The notes beneath the pieces are model-generated. The model ran no database searches, was not told the origin of the DNA, and saw nothing but the letters and a program-made list of their open reading frames with translations. From Candidatus Gastranaerophilales bacterium (GTDB lineage Bacteria; Cyanobacteriota; Vampirovibrionia; Gastranaerophilales; Gastranaerophilaceae), in NCBI GenBank assembly GCA_944325835.1, contig CALVBO010000002.1, positions 124,001 through 188,000 on the forward strand: DNA of 64,000 nucleotides. The letters are read 5' to 3'. Position numbers and translations under genes: made by a program. This document shows positions 43,247 through 51,879 of this stretch, piece after piece (positions within the stretch are counted from its first letter, which is position 1; the number at the start of each line of letters is the position of its first letter).

Positions 43247-43564
43247 GCAGTTCTCCGTCGCCTGCTTGCCCTGCTCAAAGCGTAAGCCGATGCTCGCGGT
43301 GTCACCTCGTGGGAACGAGGGGAGCAGGCGAGCATAATATCTCCGCCGTTTCTAATCTTTGATTTGTCAGGCGGGATAACGCAGGTCAACCCGCTTTCCT
43401 CTCACAAAACAGTTCACTGGACTGTTTTTCTCGGCAGAGTGCTGCCTAATACGCCACTCAAAAGACTCGGCCACTGAGTGGCTACCCCATTTGGTTCATA
43501 CGCTTTAGGTAGCGATTGACACAATTATGGCTCCGGCTCAGCCGGGCGCGAGTCTTTCTCGGAC
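43247..43564 (+). mobile_element. Long repeat element (class II, 318 bp) with 7-bp target duplication
   Basis: Starts GCAGTTCTCCG and ends CTTTCTCGGAC, bounded by ATATAAA on both sides (43240-43246 and 43565-43571). It carries the CGCCTGCT/AGCAGGCG hairpin, one inverted module (TCGGCAGAGT) and a middle part unlike other copies (ACTCGGCCACTGAGTGG and CGGCTCAGCCG). It fills most of the gap between higB and sepF. No coding gene inside. Confidence 0.87.
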
Positions 43565-43574
43565 ATATAAAAAT

Positions 43575-43591
43575 GGCGGTCTGTGACCGCC
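43575..43591 (-). terminator. Terminator after sepF
   Basis: Minus strand GGCGGTC-aca-GACCGCC followed by ATTTTTAT. The gap 43592-43676 holds nothing else recognisable. Confidence 0.75.
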
Positions 43592-43676
43592 TTTAAAATT
43601 CCAAAATCTCTCTTCCTTATTAAATGACCCAATATGGAGTCCCGCCAATATCCAAATATGGAACCGGTTCAACCGG

Positions 43677-44183
43677 CTATTGGAGAGGTGCTCGCCACAA
43701 TGAGTCGTTAAATTTTGCATCAATTTGCTGCGCTTCAAACGACAGGGTAACGTTGCTAGGGGTAAATACAAATACCAGATCGCCCACTTTTTGCGGTTTT
43801 CCGCTCAGTGCGTGCGCTGCGCCGCATACGAAATCAATCGTTCTTTGTGATTGTTCTTTATCTAACAGGTGGAGGTTCAGTACAACTGTTTTTCTTTCCA
43901 TTAAATGTTGAACAACCTGTGCTGAATCTTTGAATGAACGTGGTTCCATAATCATTACTTCGTGAGATTTATAACCTGAATGCGGAACTACTTTTAAGTT
44001 TTCATTTCTGTCATTTTTTTCTCTGTAAGAATAATTTGGTTCCAACGCCAAATTGTTTTGAGTCGGGTATTCAACGTAATCATCTACGTCATTGCCCATT
44101 TCTTCAAACACATTTTCTCTTTGGTCAAATCCTCTGACAAGTATGTCAACCATGGATTTGATTTTCTCAGTTACTGCTACCAC
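43677..44183 (-). CDS. sepF: Cell division protein SepF
   Basis: The 168-residue protein has an N-terminal amphipathic helix and a variable linker. The SepF core is EVMIMEPRSFKDSAQVVQHL, KTVVLNLHLLD, RTIDFVCGAAHAL and VFVFTPSNVTL. SepF tethers FtsZ to the membrane in Firmicutes, Actinobacteria and Cyanobacteria. It starts at GTG with GGAGG 7 nt upstream. It follows yggS, as in many cyanobacteria and Gram-positives. Confidence 0.93.
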   Translation of the reverse strand: MVAVTEKIKSMVDILVRGFDQRENVFEEMGNDVDDYVEYPTQNNLALEPNYSYREKNDRNENLKVVPHSGYKSHEVMIMEPRSFKDSAQVVQHLMERKTVVLNLHLLDKEQSQRTIDFVCGAAHALSGKPQKVGDLVFVFTPSNVTLSFEAQQIDAKFNDSLWRAPLQ

Positions 44184-44213
44184 CTTTTTTCCTCCGTTAT
44201 CTTTTATGTAATT

Positions 44214-44876
44214 TTAAGTAAATAATTTTCTGCCTATTCGTAATTTTGTGGCACCGCATTTAACGGCGACTAAATAATCCTGACTCATACCCATTGAAGT
44301 ATCGGGCATTTGCAAACCGTATTGTTTTTCAAGATCTTCCTGAACTCTTTTTACCTCACTGAACAAATTGAACAAAAAGTTTTCCTCCGCGCCGAGCGGC
44401 GACATACTCATTAACCCCTGAATGCTCAGGTTCGGGAGTTTTATAAGCTCTTTAAACTCTCTTTCCAGCCCGTCTTTTGAAAATCCGAATTTCTGCTCTT
44501 CATTTGCGAAGTTGACCTCAAGAAAAATCTTTTGGACTTTGCCTGTTTTCAGAGCTTCCTGAGAAATTTTTTGAGCAAGGTGCAGACTGTCGACCGAATG
44601 AATAAAGTCAAAGTATTTTATAACTTTTGCGACCTTATTTGTTTGAAGATGCCCGATAAAGTGGAAAGTTGAATTTTTCCTGACTTCTTCCGGCAGCGCC
44701 TCGATTTTCGGTATTGCATCGTTAACTCTTGCTTCCGCGAAATCTCTCAATCCGGCTTCATACGCACAGATTATTGCCTTTTCGTCGAAATATTTTGTTA
44801 CAGCAATGATATTTGGTTTACAAGGTGCTATCTCTTCTTGTATTTGTAAAAGGTTTTTTCTGACGATATTTTCCAC
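44214..44876 (-). CDS. yggS: YggS/PLPBP family PLP homeostasis protein
   Basis: The 220-residue protein is an alanine-racemase-fold PLP carrier: IIAVTKYF (Lys binds PLP), FHFIGHLQTNKV, SVDSLHLA, EVNFANEEQKFGF, GLMSMSP and SMGMSQDYLVAVKCGATKLRIG. It maintains vitamin B6 and amino-acid balance. It starts at GTG (44876). It is upstream of sepF in one unit. Confidence 0.95.
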   Translation of the reverse strand: MENIVRKNLLQIQEEIAPCKPNIIAVTKYFDEKAIICAYEAGLRDFAEARVNDAIPKIEALPEEVRKNSTFHFIGHLQTNKVAKVIKYFDFIHSVDSLHLAQKISQEALKTGKVQKIFLEVNFANEEQKFGFSKDGLEREFKELIKLPNLSIQGLMSMSPLGAEENFLFNLFSEVKRVQEDLEKQYGLQMPDTSMGMSQDYLVAVKCGATKLRIGRKLFT

Positions 44877-44992
44877 GATTTATATCTCTTACTCTTACAA
44901 GGCATGAACTACATTAATTAAATTGTAACTTAACAAAATTAAGAGTACAACTTTTAATTTTTACGGCTGTTTTTGCCCTGTTTTGGGTACCC

Positions 44993-45018
44993 GGAAACCA
45001 TGTCATGACATGGTTTCC
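44993..45018. repeat. Perfect 26-bp palindrome
   Basis: GGAAACCATGTCA followed directly by its reverse complement TGACATGGTTTCC. It lies in the 343-bp gap between yggS and the 123-aa gene. GGGTACCC and GGGCATGCCC palindromes lie nearby (about 44984 and 45074). The rest of the gap is AT-rich without genes. It could be an operator or a replication/segregation site. Confidence 0.7.
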
Positions 45019-45219
45019 GCCCGATTTAACATTTCTTAAAAATTTGTTAGATTTTTGTTAAATTTTCTGTCCCGGGCATGCCCGCGTCCGGCAAGAACTT
45101 ACCTACCTTTTTATACTACTCCTTTTTAGTGTCAAATTTATCCTTTAAACGGATGAGATTTTTAAAGGCAATTTTTATTTGAAATAAAACTTTATATATA
45201 AGTAAAGGGTTAATGTACT

Positions 45220-45591
45220 ATGTCACAAAATTGGGTAGCAAATATAGATTTACTGGCGTCAGCCGGTGTAATTGATTACGACGGAGCCGCTTTTTTGAGA
45301 AATACTCCTCCAAGATACATTGGCAGTCCTGAATTCAGGACTAACCCGCAGCCGCTGCCGCCGACAGGTGTTTCAGCTAAAGCTCCGCTGGGAAGCGATA
45401 CATTCAGCACATCTGCAAGCAAACCGCTCATGGATAATCCCGGGTGGAAAAAATTGCTTTTCACATTCCTTGCAGGCGGCCTGCTGATGTATGGCGGAGT
45501 CCGGTTCAAAGGTTCTAAGCCGATGAAGTGGATAGGGCAAAAGTTTTCAAACAGCTTTAACCGGATTAAAAAAACATTTTCTAAAAAATAA
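45220..45591 (+). CDS. Unknown protein with one membrane helix (123 aa)
   Basis: Starts MSQNWVANIDLLASAGVIDY. It has a Pro-rich middle, a single hydrophobic helix (LLFTFLAGGLLMYGGV, about residues 86-102) and a basic C-terminal tail ending TFSKK. No family recognised. It looks like a membrane-anchored protein of the lineage-specific type. Upstream bases show AAAGGG about 11 nt before the ATG. Confidence 0.7.
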   Translation: MSQNWVANIDLLASAGVIDYDGAAFLRNTPPRYIGSPEFRTNPQPLPPTGVSAKAPLGSDTFSTSASKPLMDNPGWKKLLFTFLAGGLLMYGGVRFKGSKPMKWIGQKFSNSFNRIKKTFSKK

Positions 45592-45644
45592 CGACAGACA
45601 ACTTTCTTATGCAAGCACAGGAATTTTTATGCTAATATTTGCTT

Positions 45645-47087
45645 ATGCATACTAAAGAACTCAAATGGACAATATTTTTAATAACCGTTGTCGGGAATTT
45701 TCTCGGAATGTTTGATTCTACAACGGTTAACCTCGCACTTTACGCAATGTCCACGGATTTGGGCGTAAGTTTATCGCAAATCCAGTGGGTCGTAATTGCT
45801 TACATGCTGATTTTGACCGTTTTATTACCGTTTTTCGGGAAACTCGGGGATATTCTGCCGAAAAATAAACTTTATGCAACAGGATTTTCACTCTTTGCCC
45901 TCGGTTCATTTTTGAATTTCACGGCACAGAATTTTTATTTATTGGTTTTCTACAGATGTATTGAAGCGCTGGGCGCGTCAATTATGATTTCAAACGCACC
46001 GGCAATAATTGCTTCAATCTTTAAAAGCGAACGCCGCGGCAAGGCGCTCGGGCTAAACGGCTGCGTTGTTGCAATAGGCGGATTAAGCGGGCCGGCTCTG
46101 AGCGGCATTATTATAAACTTTTTCGGCTGGCACGCAATATTTTTACCAAGTATTCCGATAGCTCTTGCAGGTGCGTATTACGCATATAAACTCCTGCCGT
46201 CACACGTTCAGCACAAAGGGACTTTCAAATTTGACTATCTTGGCTTCGCCTACTTTACAGTCGGAATTTTTGCCTTGCTACTAGCGATTTCGGAAGGTCA
46301 TGTCTGGGGCTGGACATCTTTAAAAATAATATTCTTAGGGTTTATAACGCTGGTTTTCGGGACACTCTTTTATCTTCGCGATCACCATATAAATTATCCT
46401 ATGATAAATTTCAAACTCTTTGAGATAAGAGAATTTACGTTCGGGAACCTTGCGATTATGACGTCTTATATGGCAATGTTCACAAACAGCGTACTGCTGC
46501 CGTTTTATTTGCAGGAAATTTTATTATACAGTCCGATGAAAACCGGCCTTGTTGTTTTATCGTATGCTTTAGTACTTTCAATGACAGCACCGTTCGCAGG
46601 CAGATATGCCGGCAGGCACGGAAGTAAAAATATTACACTTTTCGGGGCCGCTATTTATGTATTGTCGCTTTTAATGTTTATAACATTTAATGAAGAAACC
46701 TCAACCCTGTTAATCGTACTGGTTTCCGGATTTATGGGAATAGGAAACGGCTTATTCCAGTCACCTTCCAACAACGCTATTCTGTCAAACGTACCTAAAC
46801 CCGAACTCGGTGTTGCAAGCGGGATTTTAGCACTTTCCAGAAATGTCGGGAATATTCTTGGCGTTGCGATAACGATAACACTTTTTGCAAGCTTCAAATC
46901 ACACTTTTTACAGGCGAACCTTCTTTACAATGAGGCGTTTCTAAAATCATTCCACTACACAATGGGAGTCGGCGTTTTATTTGCGGCTGCGTGTTTTACT
47001 CTTGCATTCCTCGCGTATAAAAACGAAAAAGTATTGCCACGCAAACAAAAAAGCCAAAACGCAGCGGCGCGGTCTAAAAAGCACTAG
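45645..47087 (+). CDS. MFS drug transporter, DHA2 (14-TM, EmrB/QacA) family
   Basis: The 480-residue protein starts MHTKELKWTIFLITVVGNFLG. It has the D1 motif DSTTVNLALYAMSTDL, GKLGDILPKNKLY (motif A) and a GxxxGPxxGG-like motif C (IGGLSGPALSG). About 14 membrane helices are visible. It exports drugs or other small molecules by proton antiport. TAATAT ends 6 nt before the chosen ATG, which supports a leaderless start. Confidence 0.9.
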   Translation: MHTKELKWTIFLITVVGNFLGMFDSTTVNLALYAMSTDLGVSLSQIQWVVIAYMLILTVLLPFFGKLGDILPKNKLYATGFSLFALGSFLNFTAQNFYLLVFYRCIEALGASIMISNAPAIIASIFKSERRGKALGLNGCVVAIGGLSGPALSGIIINFFGWHAIFLPSIPIALAGAYYAYKLLPSHVQHKGTFKFDYLGFAYFTVGIFALLLAISEGHVWGWTSLKIIFLGFITLVFGTLFYLRDHHINYPMINFKLFEIREFTFGNLAIMTSYMAMFTNSVLLPFYLQEILLYSPMKTGLVVLSYALVLSMTAPFAGRYAGRHGSKNITLFGAAIYVLSLLMFITFNEETSTLLIVLVSGFMGIGNGLFQSPSNNAILSNVPKPELGVASGILALSRNVGNILGVAITITLFASFKSHFLQANLLYNEAFLKSFHYTMGVGVLFAAACFTLAFLAYKNEKVLPRKQKSQNAAARSKKH

Positions 47088-47122
47088 ACATAACCTAATA
47101 TTTGTATTATAAATTTGAGTAT

Positions 47123-48889
47123 ATGAGTAAGAAGAAGATTGATAAAATTAATGATTTAATAGCAGAAGAAAATTTTGAAGAAGCAAAAGCCGAACTTTTA
47201 ACCGTAATTAAAAACGATGAAAAGGATTATGAAAATCTTAAACTTCTCGGGCTTTGCTACGTAAACCTCGGAGAATTTGAAGAAGGCAGAAAAGCTTTTG
47301 AAACCGTCATCAAATATAAACAGGATGACGCTACAAGCTGGTTTTACCTTGCCAACTGCTATGATAATCTGGGCGATTTTATCAGTGCCGAAAATGCGTA
47401 TCTGGAAGTAATAAAACTTCGCGAAAACTACCTTGACGCTTACAAAAATCTTGCAATACTATATATTAAAAATAAAAAAGAAGATAAAGCCGTTGAGTTA
47501 ATGAAAAAAGCACTTGCGTTTGAAGAAAATGACTATTCAATCTACTATATACTCGGAACTTCCTGCATGTCGCTAAAACGGTATGAAGAAAGTATAAAAT
47601 ATTTTGAGAAAGCAATTGAACTAAACCCTGAACACTCACAGCTTTACAACAATGTCGGAACCTGTTACACCGCATTAAATGACTTTGAACACGCACTTGA
47701 ATATTTTGAAAAAGCGGTCGAAATTGATCCGGACGAGTCAATTTCCTACTTTAACCTTGCCTCACTTCTTCAAAGCGAAAACCGCCACGAAGAAGCCGCA
47801 AAATTTCTGGAAAAAGCTTACGCAATTGAGCCGAAAGATAATTATCTCGTTGCGCTGGCACTTTCAATGGTAAAATTAGAGGATTGGGAAAAAGCAATAA
47901 AATACTATAAAATTCTTATTACTCACAATCCGGCAGTTACGACCTATCAATATAATATTGCCTGCTGTTTTGAAAAAGTCAGAATGTATGACCATGCGAT
48001 TTCAATCCTTGCACACCTCGCAGTTTTAAATCCAAAATCGGTCAATATTTTGCAAAAACTTGCACAAATGTATGCAAAAATTTGCCAGTTCGGAAACGCT
48101 AAGCTGGTTTATGAAAAATTGATTTTACAGGGTAATATTTCAGCCGACATCTATTTTGAATACGCACAGGTTTGCGCAAATGTTAACGACCTTGATAACG
48201 CCGAAAAATATTTGAGAAAAGTCGTCACAATTGATCCTGAATACGCTGCAGCCTACAAAGATTTAGGCATAATCTATATGTCACGCAAACAGTTTGACTA
48301 CGCGGAAATTGAGTTTAAAAATGCATTGAAATACAAACCGGATGACCTTTCAATTGTCTTTGAATATGCAAACTTTTTACACGCGACAACACACTTTGAA
48401 GAAGCTGATGAAATGTATGAAAAAGCGCTTTCTCTGAACCCTGAGGATCACCAGGCGCTCGCATTCTCAGCTCTAAATAAAATTTTACTGAAAGATTTTG
48501 ATACTGCATCACAACGTATTACAAAAGCAATCGAGAAACAGCCGAATTCCGCGTTTTATCTCTACATTGCCGCAAAAATAAAATACAATGCAAAAGATTA
48601 TGAAGAAGCAAAAAGATACCTTGTAAGCGCCTACGAAAAAAATCCTACGCTTGAAATCGAAAACCTGCTTGCTCTCACCTACTTTGAACTCGGCAACTGG
48701 GAAATCGCGGCAAACCTTTTCAATAAAATCATTAACGAAAACGGCGACAATTTAAACCTGCTTTTATATCTTGCCCAATGCTACGAAAAACTCGGAGAAA
48801 TCGACAAAGCACTTGAAAAATTATATGTTATAACAGATCTCTTCCCTGACTGCGAATCTGCTCAGGAAATGATTAGACGAATTTCATAA
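47123..48889 (+). CDS. TPR-repeat protein
   Basis: The 588-residue protein is almost entirely tetratricopeptide repeats (for example YKNLAILYIKNKKEDKAVELMKKAL; AYNNVGT-type; YKDLGIIYMSRKQFDYAEIEFKNAL), about 15 units. No enzymatic domain or signal peptide is seen. It is a scaffold for protein interactions. The start at 47123 has only a weak GAG upstream; TATTAT is 12 nt before it. Confidence 0.87.
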   Translation: MSKKKIDKINDLIAEENFEEAKAELLTVIKNDEKDYENLKLLGLCYVNLGEFEEGRKAFETVIKYKQDDATSWFYLANCYDNLGDFISAENAYLEVIKLRENYLDAYKNLAILYIKNKKEDKAVELMKKALAFEENDYSIYYILGTSCMSLKRYEESIKYFEKAIELNPEHSQLYNNVGTCYTALNDFEHALEYFEKAVEIDPDESISYFNLASLLQSENRHEEAAKFLEKAYAIEPKDNYLVALALSMVKLEDWEKAIKYYKILITHNPAVTTYQYNIACCFEKVRMYDHAISILAHLAVLNPKSVNILQKLAQMYAKICQFGNAKLVYEKLILQGNISADIYFEYAQVCANVNDLDNAEKYLRKVVTIDPEYAAAYKDLGIIYMSRKQFDYAEIEFKNALKYKPDDLSIVFEYANFLHATTHFEEADEMYEKALSLNPEDHQALAFSALNKILLKDFDTASQRITKAIEKQPNSAFYLYIAAKIKYNAKDYEEAKRYLVSAYEKNPTLEIENLLALTYFELGNWEIAANLFNKIINENGDNLNLLLYLAQCYEKLGEIDKALEKLYVITDLFPDCESAQEMIRRIS

Positions 48890-48987
48890 TATTTACCCGC
48901 TGCAACATTGCCCGCATGGCTAATTGACTTGGATTTCAGATTGTTAAATTTTGTAAACATGCAAAAGCGTTCTAGCAAAATTTTTAC

Positions 48988-49016
48988 TTGACATACTTTT
49001 AGTTTTTCACTAGAAT
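48988..49016 (+). promoter_or_regulatory. Strong promoter for the 49.1-kb gene pair
   Basis: TTGACA, 17 bp, TAGAAT, giving a 5' UTR of about 85 nt before the first gene. Confidence 0.75.
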
Positions 49017-49108
49017 AGACAACAATCTATTTAAATCAATCCCAAATTATTAAAGATTAGCTCGGAAAATTAAAGATATTCAAAGACAAGTTATATAGGA
49101 GACCATCC

Positions 49109-49528
49109 ATGATTTCAGCCATTACCCCGGTAATGAATACTAACACATATTCAGTACAACAAAACCACAAACACAACAATCAACAACAAAACTTCGGTGC
49201 ACTTCAGGCTCAATTCAATCCAGGCGGCAAAATATCAAGAAGTGCAGATATTTTATTAGATAAATTCTTATATCATTTTGAGAATGTCGCAAAGAAAATA
49301 GGACTTGATACTCAAAAATTAGAACAAAAAGGATACAATTTATGCCTTGATTCCACGAAAAAAGAGGATATGGATCTTGGAATCTTAAACGGCGTATTAA
49401 AAAATAAAAACGGGGAAACCGTTAAAGGAAACGGGAAGTATATAGATTGTACGATCTTCGATTGCGCAGAGGACAAAGCTGCCAAATCATTTGCAAATAC
49501 ATTAAGCAAATTAAATTTAACTGCATAA
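49109..49528 (+). CDS. Unknown small protein with QNFGA motif, paralogue 1
   Basis: 139 residues starting MISAITPVMNTNTYSVQQNH, then a His/Asn/Gln-rich stretch ending QQQNFGALQ. The helical part contains DKFLYHFENVAKKIGLDTQKLEQKGYNL, which is matched by [28 protein letters not shown] in the next gene, so they are paralogues. Soluble, no signal peptide. ATAGGAG precedes the ATG. A consensus promoter suggests high expression. Function unknown. Confidence 0.8.
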   Translation: MISAITPVMNTNTYSVQQNHKHNNQQQNFGALQAQFNPGGKISRSADILLDKFLYHFENVAKKIGLDTQKLEQKGYNLCLDSTKKEDMDLGILNGVLKNKNGETVKGNGKYIDCTIFDCAEDKAAKSFANTLSKLNLTA

Positions 49529-49545
49529 ATATAGGAGATAAAAAC

Positions 49546-49968
49546 ATGGATCTAAGCATTACCCCGATTAGTTTTAAAAACACCACCAACTGCAAAAGAA
49601 ACAACAATCAAGCACAAAATTTTGAAGCATTACCAATAAGAGTATTCCGCCATCCGGAAGTAGGTGCAGATGTACTCAATGCTGCGGTAAAAAGAGATAA
49701 AGTTGTCGACAAATTCATGGGCAAAGTTGAAGAACTGGCTAAAAAAGTTGGCATCAATACAGACAAATTTGCAGAAGAAGGATATTCCGTTGAATTTATT
49801 CCGAAATTCCCGTTCAGTTCTAAAATGTCTGCTGCATTAAAAGATAAAGGACGCAACATTGTTAAAGTTGATGAGCAGCCTTTAATGGTAAATATCAGAA
49901 GAGGCAATGAATTTGAAGAAGCCGAAAACTTCACAAATATGCTCCAACGCTTTAACCGTGAAGGCTAA
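49546..49968 (+). CDS. Unknown small protein with ISFKN/QNFEA motifs, paralogue 2
   Basis: 140 residues starting [20 protein letters not shown] and then QAQNFEAL. The C-terminal domain matches the preceding gene: both have a conserved helix, a Gly-Tyr turn and a final NFTNML / SFANTL segment. GGAG lies 7 nt before the ATG. It lies 17 bp after its paralogue and overlaps the convergent rmlA by 4 bp. Confidence 0.8.
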   Translation: MDLSITPISFKNTTNCKRNNNQAQNFEALPIRVFRHPEVGADVLNAAVKRDKVVDKFMGKVEELAKKVGINTDKFAEEGYSVEFIPKFPFSSKMSAALKDKGRNIVKVDEQPLMVNIRRGNEFEEAENFTNMLQRFNREG

Positions 49969-50852
49969 CTGTAAGCGTACTGCGCATTATGCGAAATCAC
50001 TGAACGAATATAATTATAATATTCATTATTCTTATATTTTTCAATGCGTGCCAGCAAATCTCCTGCCGAAATAAAACCTTTTAAATACGCAATTTCCTCA
50101 AGACAGGCAATTTTTACACCCTTATTTAATTCCATAGATTGTACAAAATTACTTGCTTGCAGCATGGATTCATGTGTGCCTGTATCCAACCAGGCAAAAC
50201 CGCGGCCAAGGATTTCAACATCCAGAAGCCCTTTTTCAAGATATAACTTGTTCAAATCAGTAATCTCAAGCTCGCCTCTGGCAGACGGCTTGAGATTTTT
50301 TGCGAATTCACAAACTCTGTTATCATAAAAATATAAACCTGTTACAGCATAATTGGATTTAGGATTAGCCGGTTTTTCCTCCAGCGACAGAACCCTTTTG
50401 TTTTCGTCAAATTCAACGACCCCGAAGCGCTCCGGATCTTTAACCGTATAACCAAACACCGTTGCGCCGCGGTTGTTCTTGAGCGCGTGTTCCATAATTG
50501 TCGAAAATCCGTGCCCGTGGAAAATATTATCACCCAAAATCAGCGCGACATCATCACCGGCAACAAAATCCTCGCCGATAATAAACGCATCCGCAATCCC
50601 GCGCTGAACATACTGGATTTTATATTCTAAATTTATCCCGAACTGAGAGCCGTCGCCAAGAACTCTTCTAAAGTTGTCATAATCAGATTCATTTGTAATA
50701 ATCAAAATATCGCGAATCCCCGCAAGCATAAGAGTTGAGAGCGGATAATAAATCATAGGTTTATCAAAAATCGGCAGTAAAATTTTTGAAATCGGAAGCG
50801 ATGCCGGATATAAACGTGTTCCTGCACCACCAGCTAAAACAATACCTTTCAT
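49965..50852 (-). CDS. rmlA: Glucose-1-phosphate thymidylyltransferase
   Basis: The 295-residue protein has the nucleotidyltransferase loop [31 protein letters not shown] and [15 protein letters not shown]. It makes dTDP-glucose for dTDP-rhamnose and other surface sugars. AGGAG precedes the ATG. The other rml genes are not adjacent, so the pathway is dispersed. Confidence 0.95.
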   Translation of the reverse strand: MKGIVLAGGAGTRLYPASLPISKILLPIFDKPMIYYPLSTLMLAGIRDILIITNESDYDNFRRVLGDGSQFGINLEYKIQYVQRGIADAFIIGEDFVAGDDVALILGDNIFHGHGFSTIMEHALKNNRGATVFGYTVKDPERFGVVEFDENKRVLSLEEKPANPKSNYAVTGLYFYDNRVCEFAKNLKPSARGELEITDLNKLYLEKGLLDVEILGRGFAWLDTGTHESMLQASNFVQSMELNKGVKIACLEEIAYLKGFISAGDLLARIEKYKNNEYYNYIRSVISHNAQYAYS

Positions 50853-50952
50853 TCTAAACTCCTAATTTCCTGACAACTCCCAATATATTATCATGCACAA
50901 GTCTTTTTGTAAAGAAAATGCCCGCGTTGAAAGAAAATGTTATTATAAAAGA

Positions 50953-51750
50953 ATGGAAGATTTAATAGAAAAATTGAAAGATATCGGTCTGAGCGGCAAC
51001 GAAGCCAAGGTTTATATAACGCTGGTAAAAAAATTTCCCCTGACCGGCTATGAAATAAGCAAAATGGCAAATATTCAACAGGCAAGAGCCTATGACGCTC
51101 TAAAGTCGCTTGAAGCAAAACAAATCGTTCTTCCTTCTAACACCAAACCCGTTTCCTATACCCCGATAAAACCTAAAGAATTAACCAAGCGTTATAAAAG
51201 AAAAATTAATTCGACTATTGACTATCTTGAAAAAAAGCTTCCGACAATAAAAGAGAATTCAATCGAGCCTATCGTGCCGATTTCAGGCAATGCAAACGCG
51301 CATGAAAAAATTATCGAATTAATTCAGTCTGCCCAAAAGGAACTATTTCTTCTCATTAGCTCAAGTGACCATAAGTTTTTTGAACAGCCGCTGCTGGACG
51401 CATACAATCGAGGAGTTGAGATAAAAATCCTTGGTTATGACAACTTCGGCACAGCCCTTGGACGGGTATTCACACAGTCACCGATGTCCGTGCTGGACAA
51501 TAAAAGTAACCTCAAAACTATTTTGCTTGTAATTGACAATACAGAAGGGCTTTACGGTGCACTCAAGCCGAACCCTCTTTCCGGCGACATTGAACTCATC
51601 TGGAGCCAGAACCCCGATATTGTTTATTTAATAAAATCATATATTACACACAGCATGTACCTCACAGATATAGAAGAAAAATTCCCTGAACAGTTAAAAT
51701 ACTTCTACGGCGCAGGTATGAAAAAACTGCGTGAAAAAGTCCTCAATTAG
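50953..51750 (+). CDS. TrmB-family transcriptional regulator
   Basis: The 265-residue protein has a TrmB winged helix (LSGNEAKVYITLVKKFPLTGYEISKMANI, then QARAYDALKSLEAKQIV). A PLD-like C-terminal effector domain (SAQKELFLLISSSDHKFF) follows. Such regulators, common in Archaea and some bacteria, respond to sugars. The start at 50953 has TATTAT 6 nt upstream. An ORF start 60 nt earlier would include that promoter and is unlikely. Confidence 0.85.
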   Translation: MEDLIEKLKDIGLSGNEAKVYITLVKKFPLTGYEISKMANIQQARAYDALKSLEAKQIVLPSNTKPVSYTPIKPKELTKRYKRKINSTIDYLEKKLPTIKENSIEPIVPISGNANAHEKIIELIQSAQKELFLLISSSDHKFFEQPLLDAYNRGVEIKILGYDNFGTALGRVFTQSPMSVLDNKSNLKTILLVIDNTEGLYGALKPNPLSGDIELIWSQNPDIVYLIKSYITHSMYLTDIEEKFPEQLKYFYGAGMKKLREKVLN

Positions 51751-51879
51751 ACATTCCGATTTTTCTTAATATATTGCAACAAATTAGCAAAAAAGTTCTT
51801 GATATTTTTTTAAAGTAATGTATTATTAAAGAAAGCAATTCTCTGCAACATATTGTAGCGCAGTGTAAAAGAGGTTAGA

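Noticed and set aside
42877-43389. 170-residue version of HigB
   Set aside because: Its first 60 residues are translated repeat element; the promoter and leaderless start at 43200 fit better.
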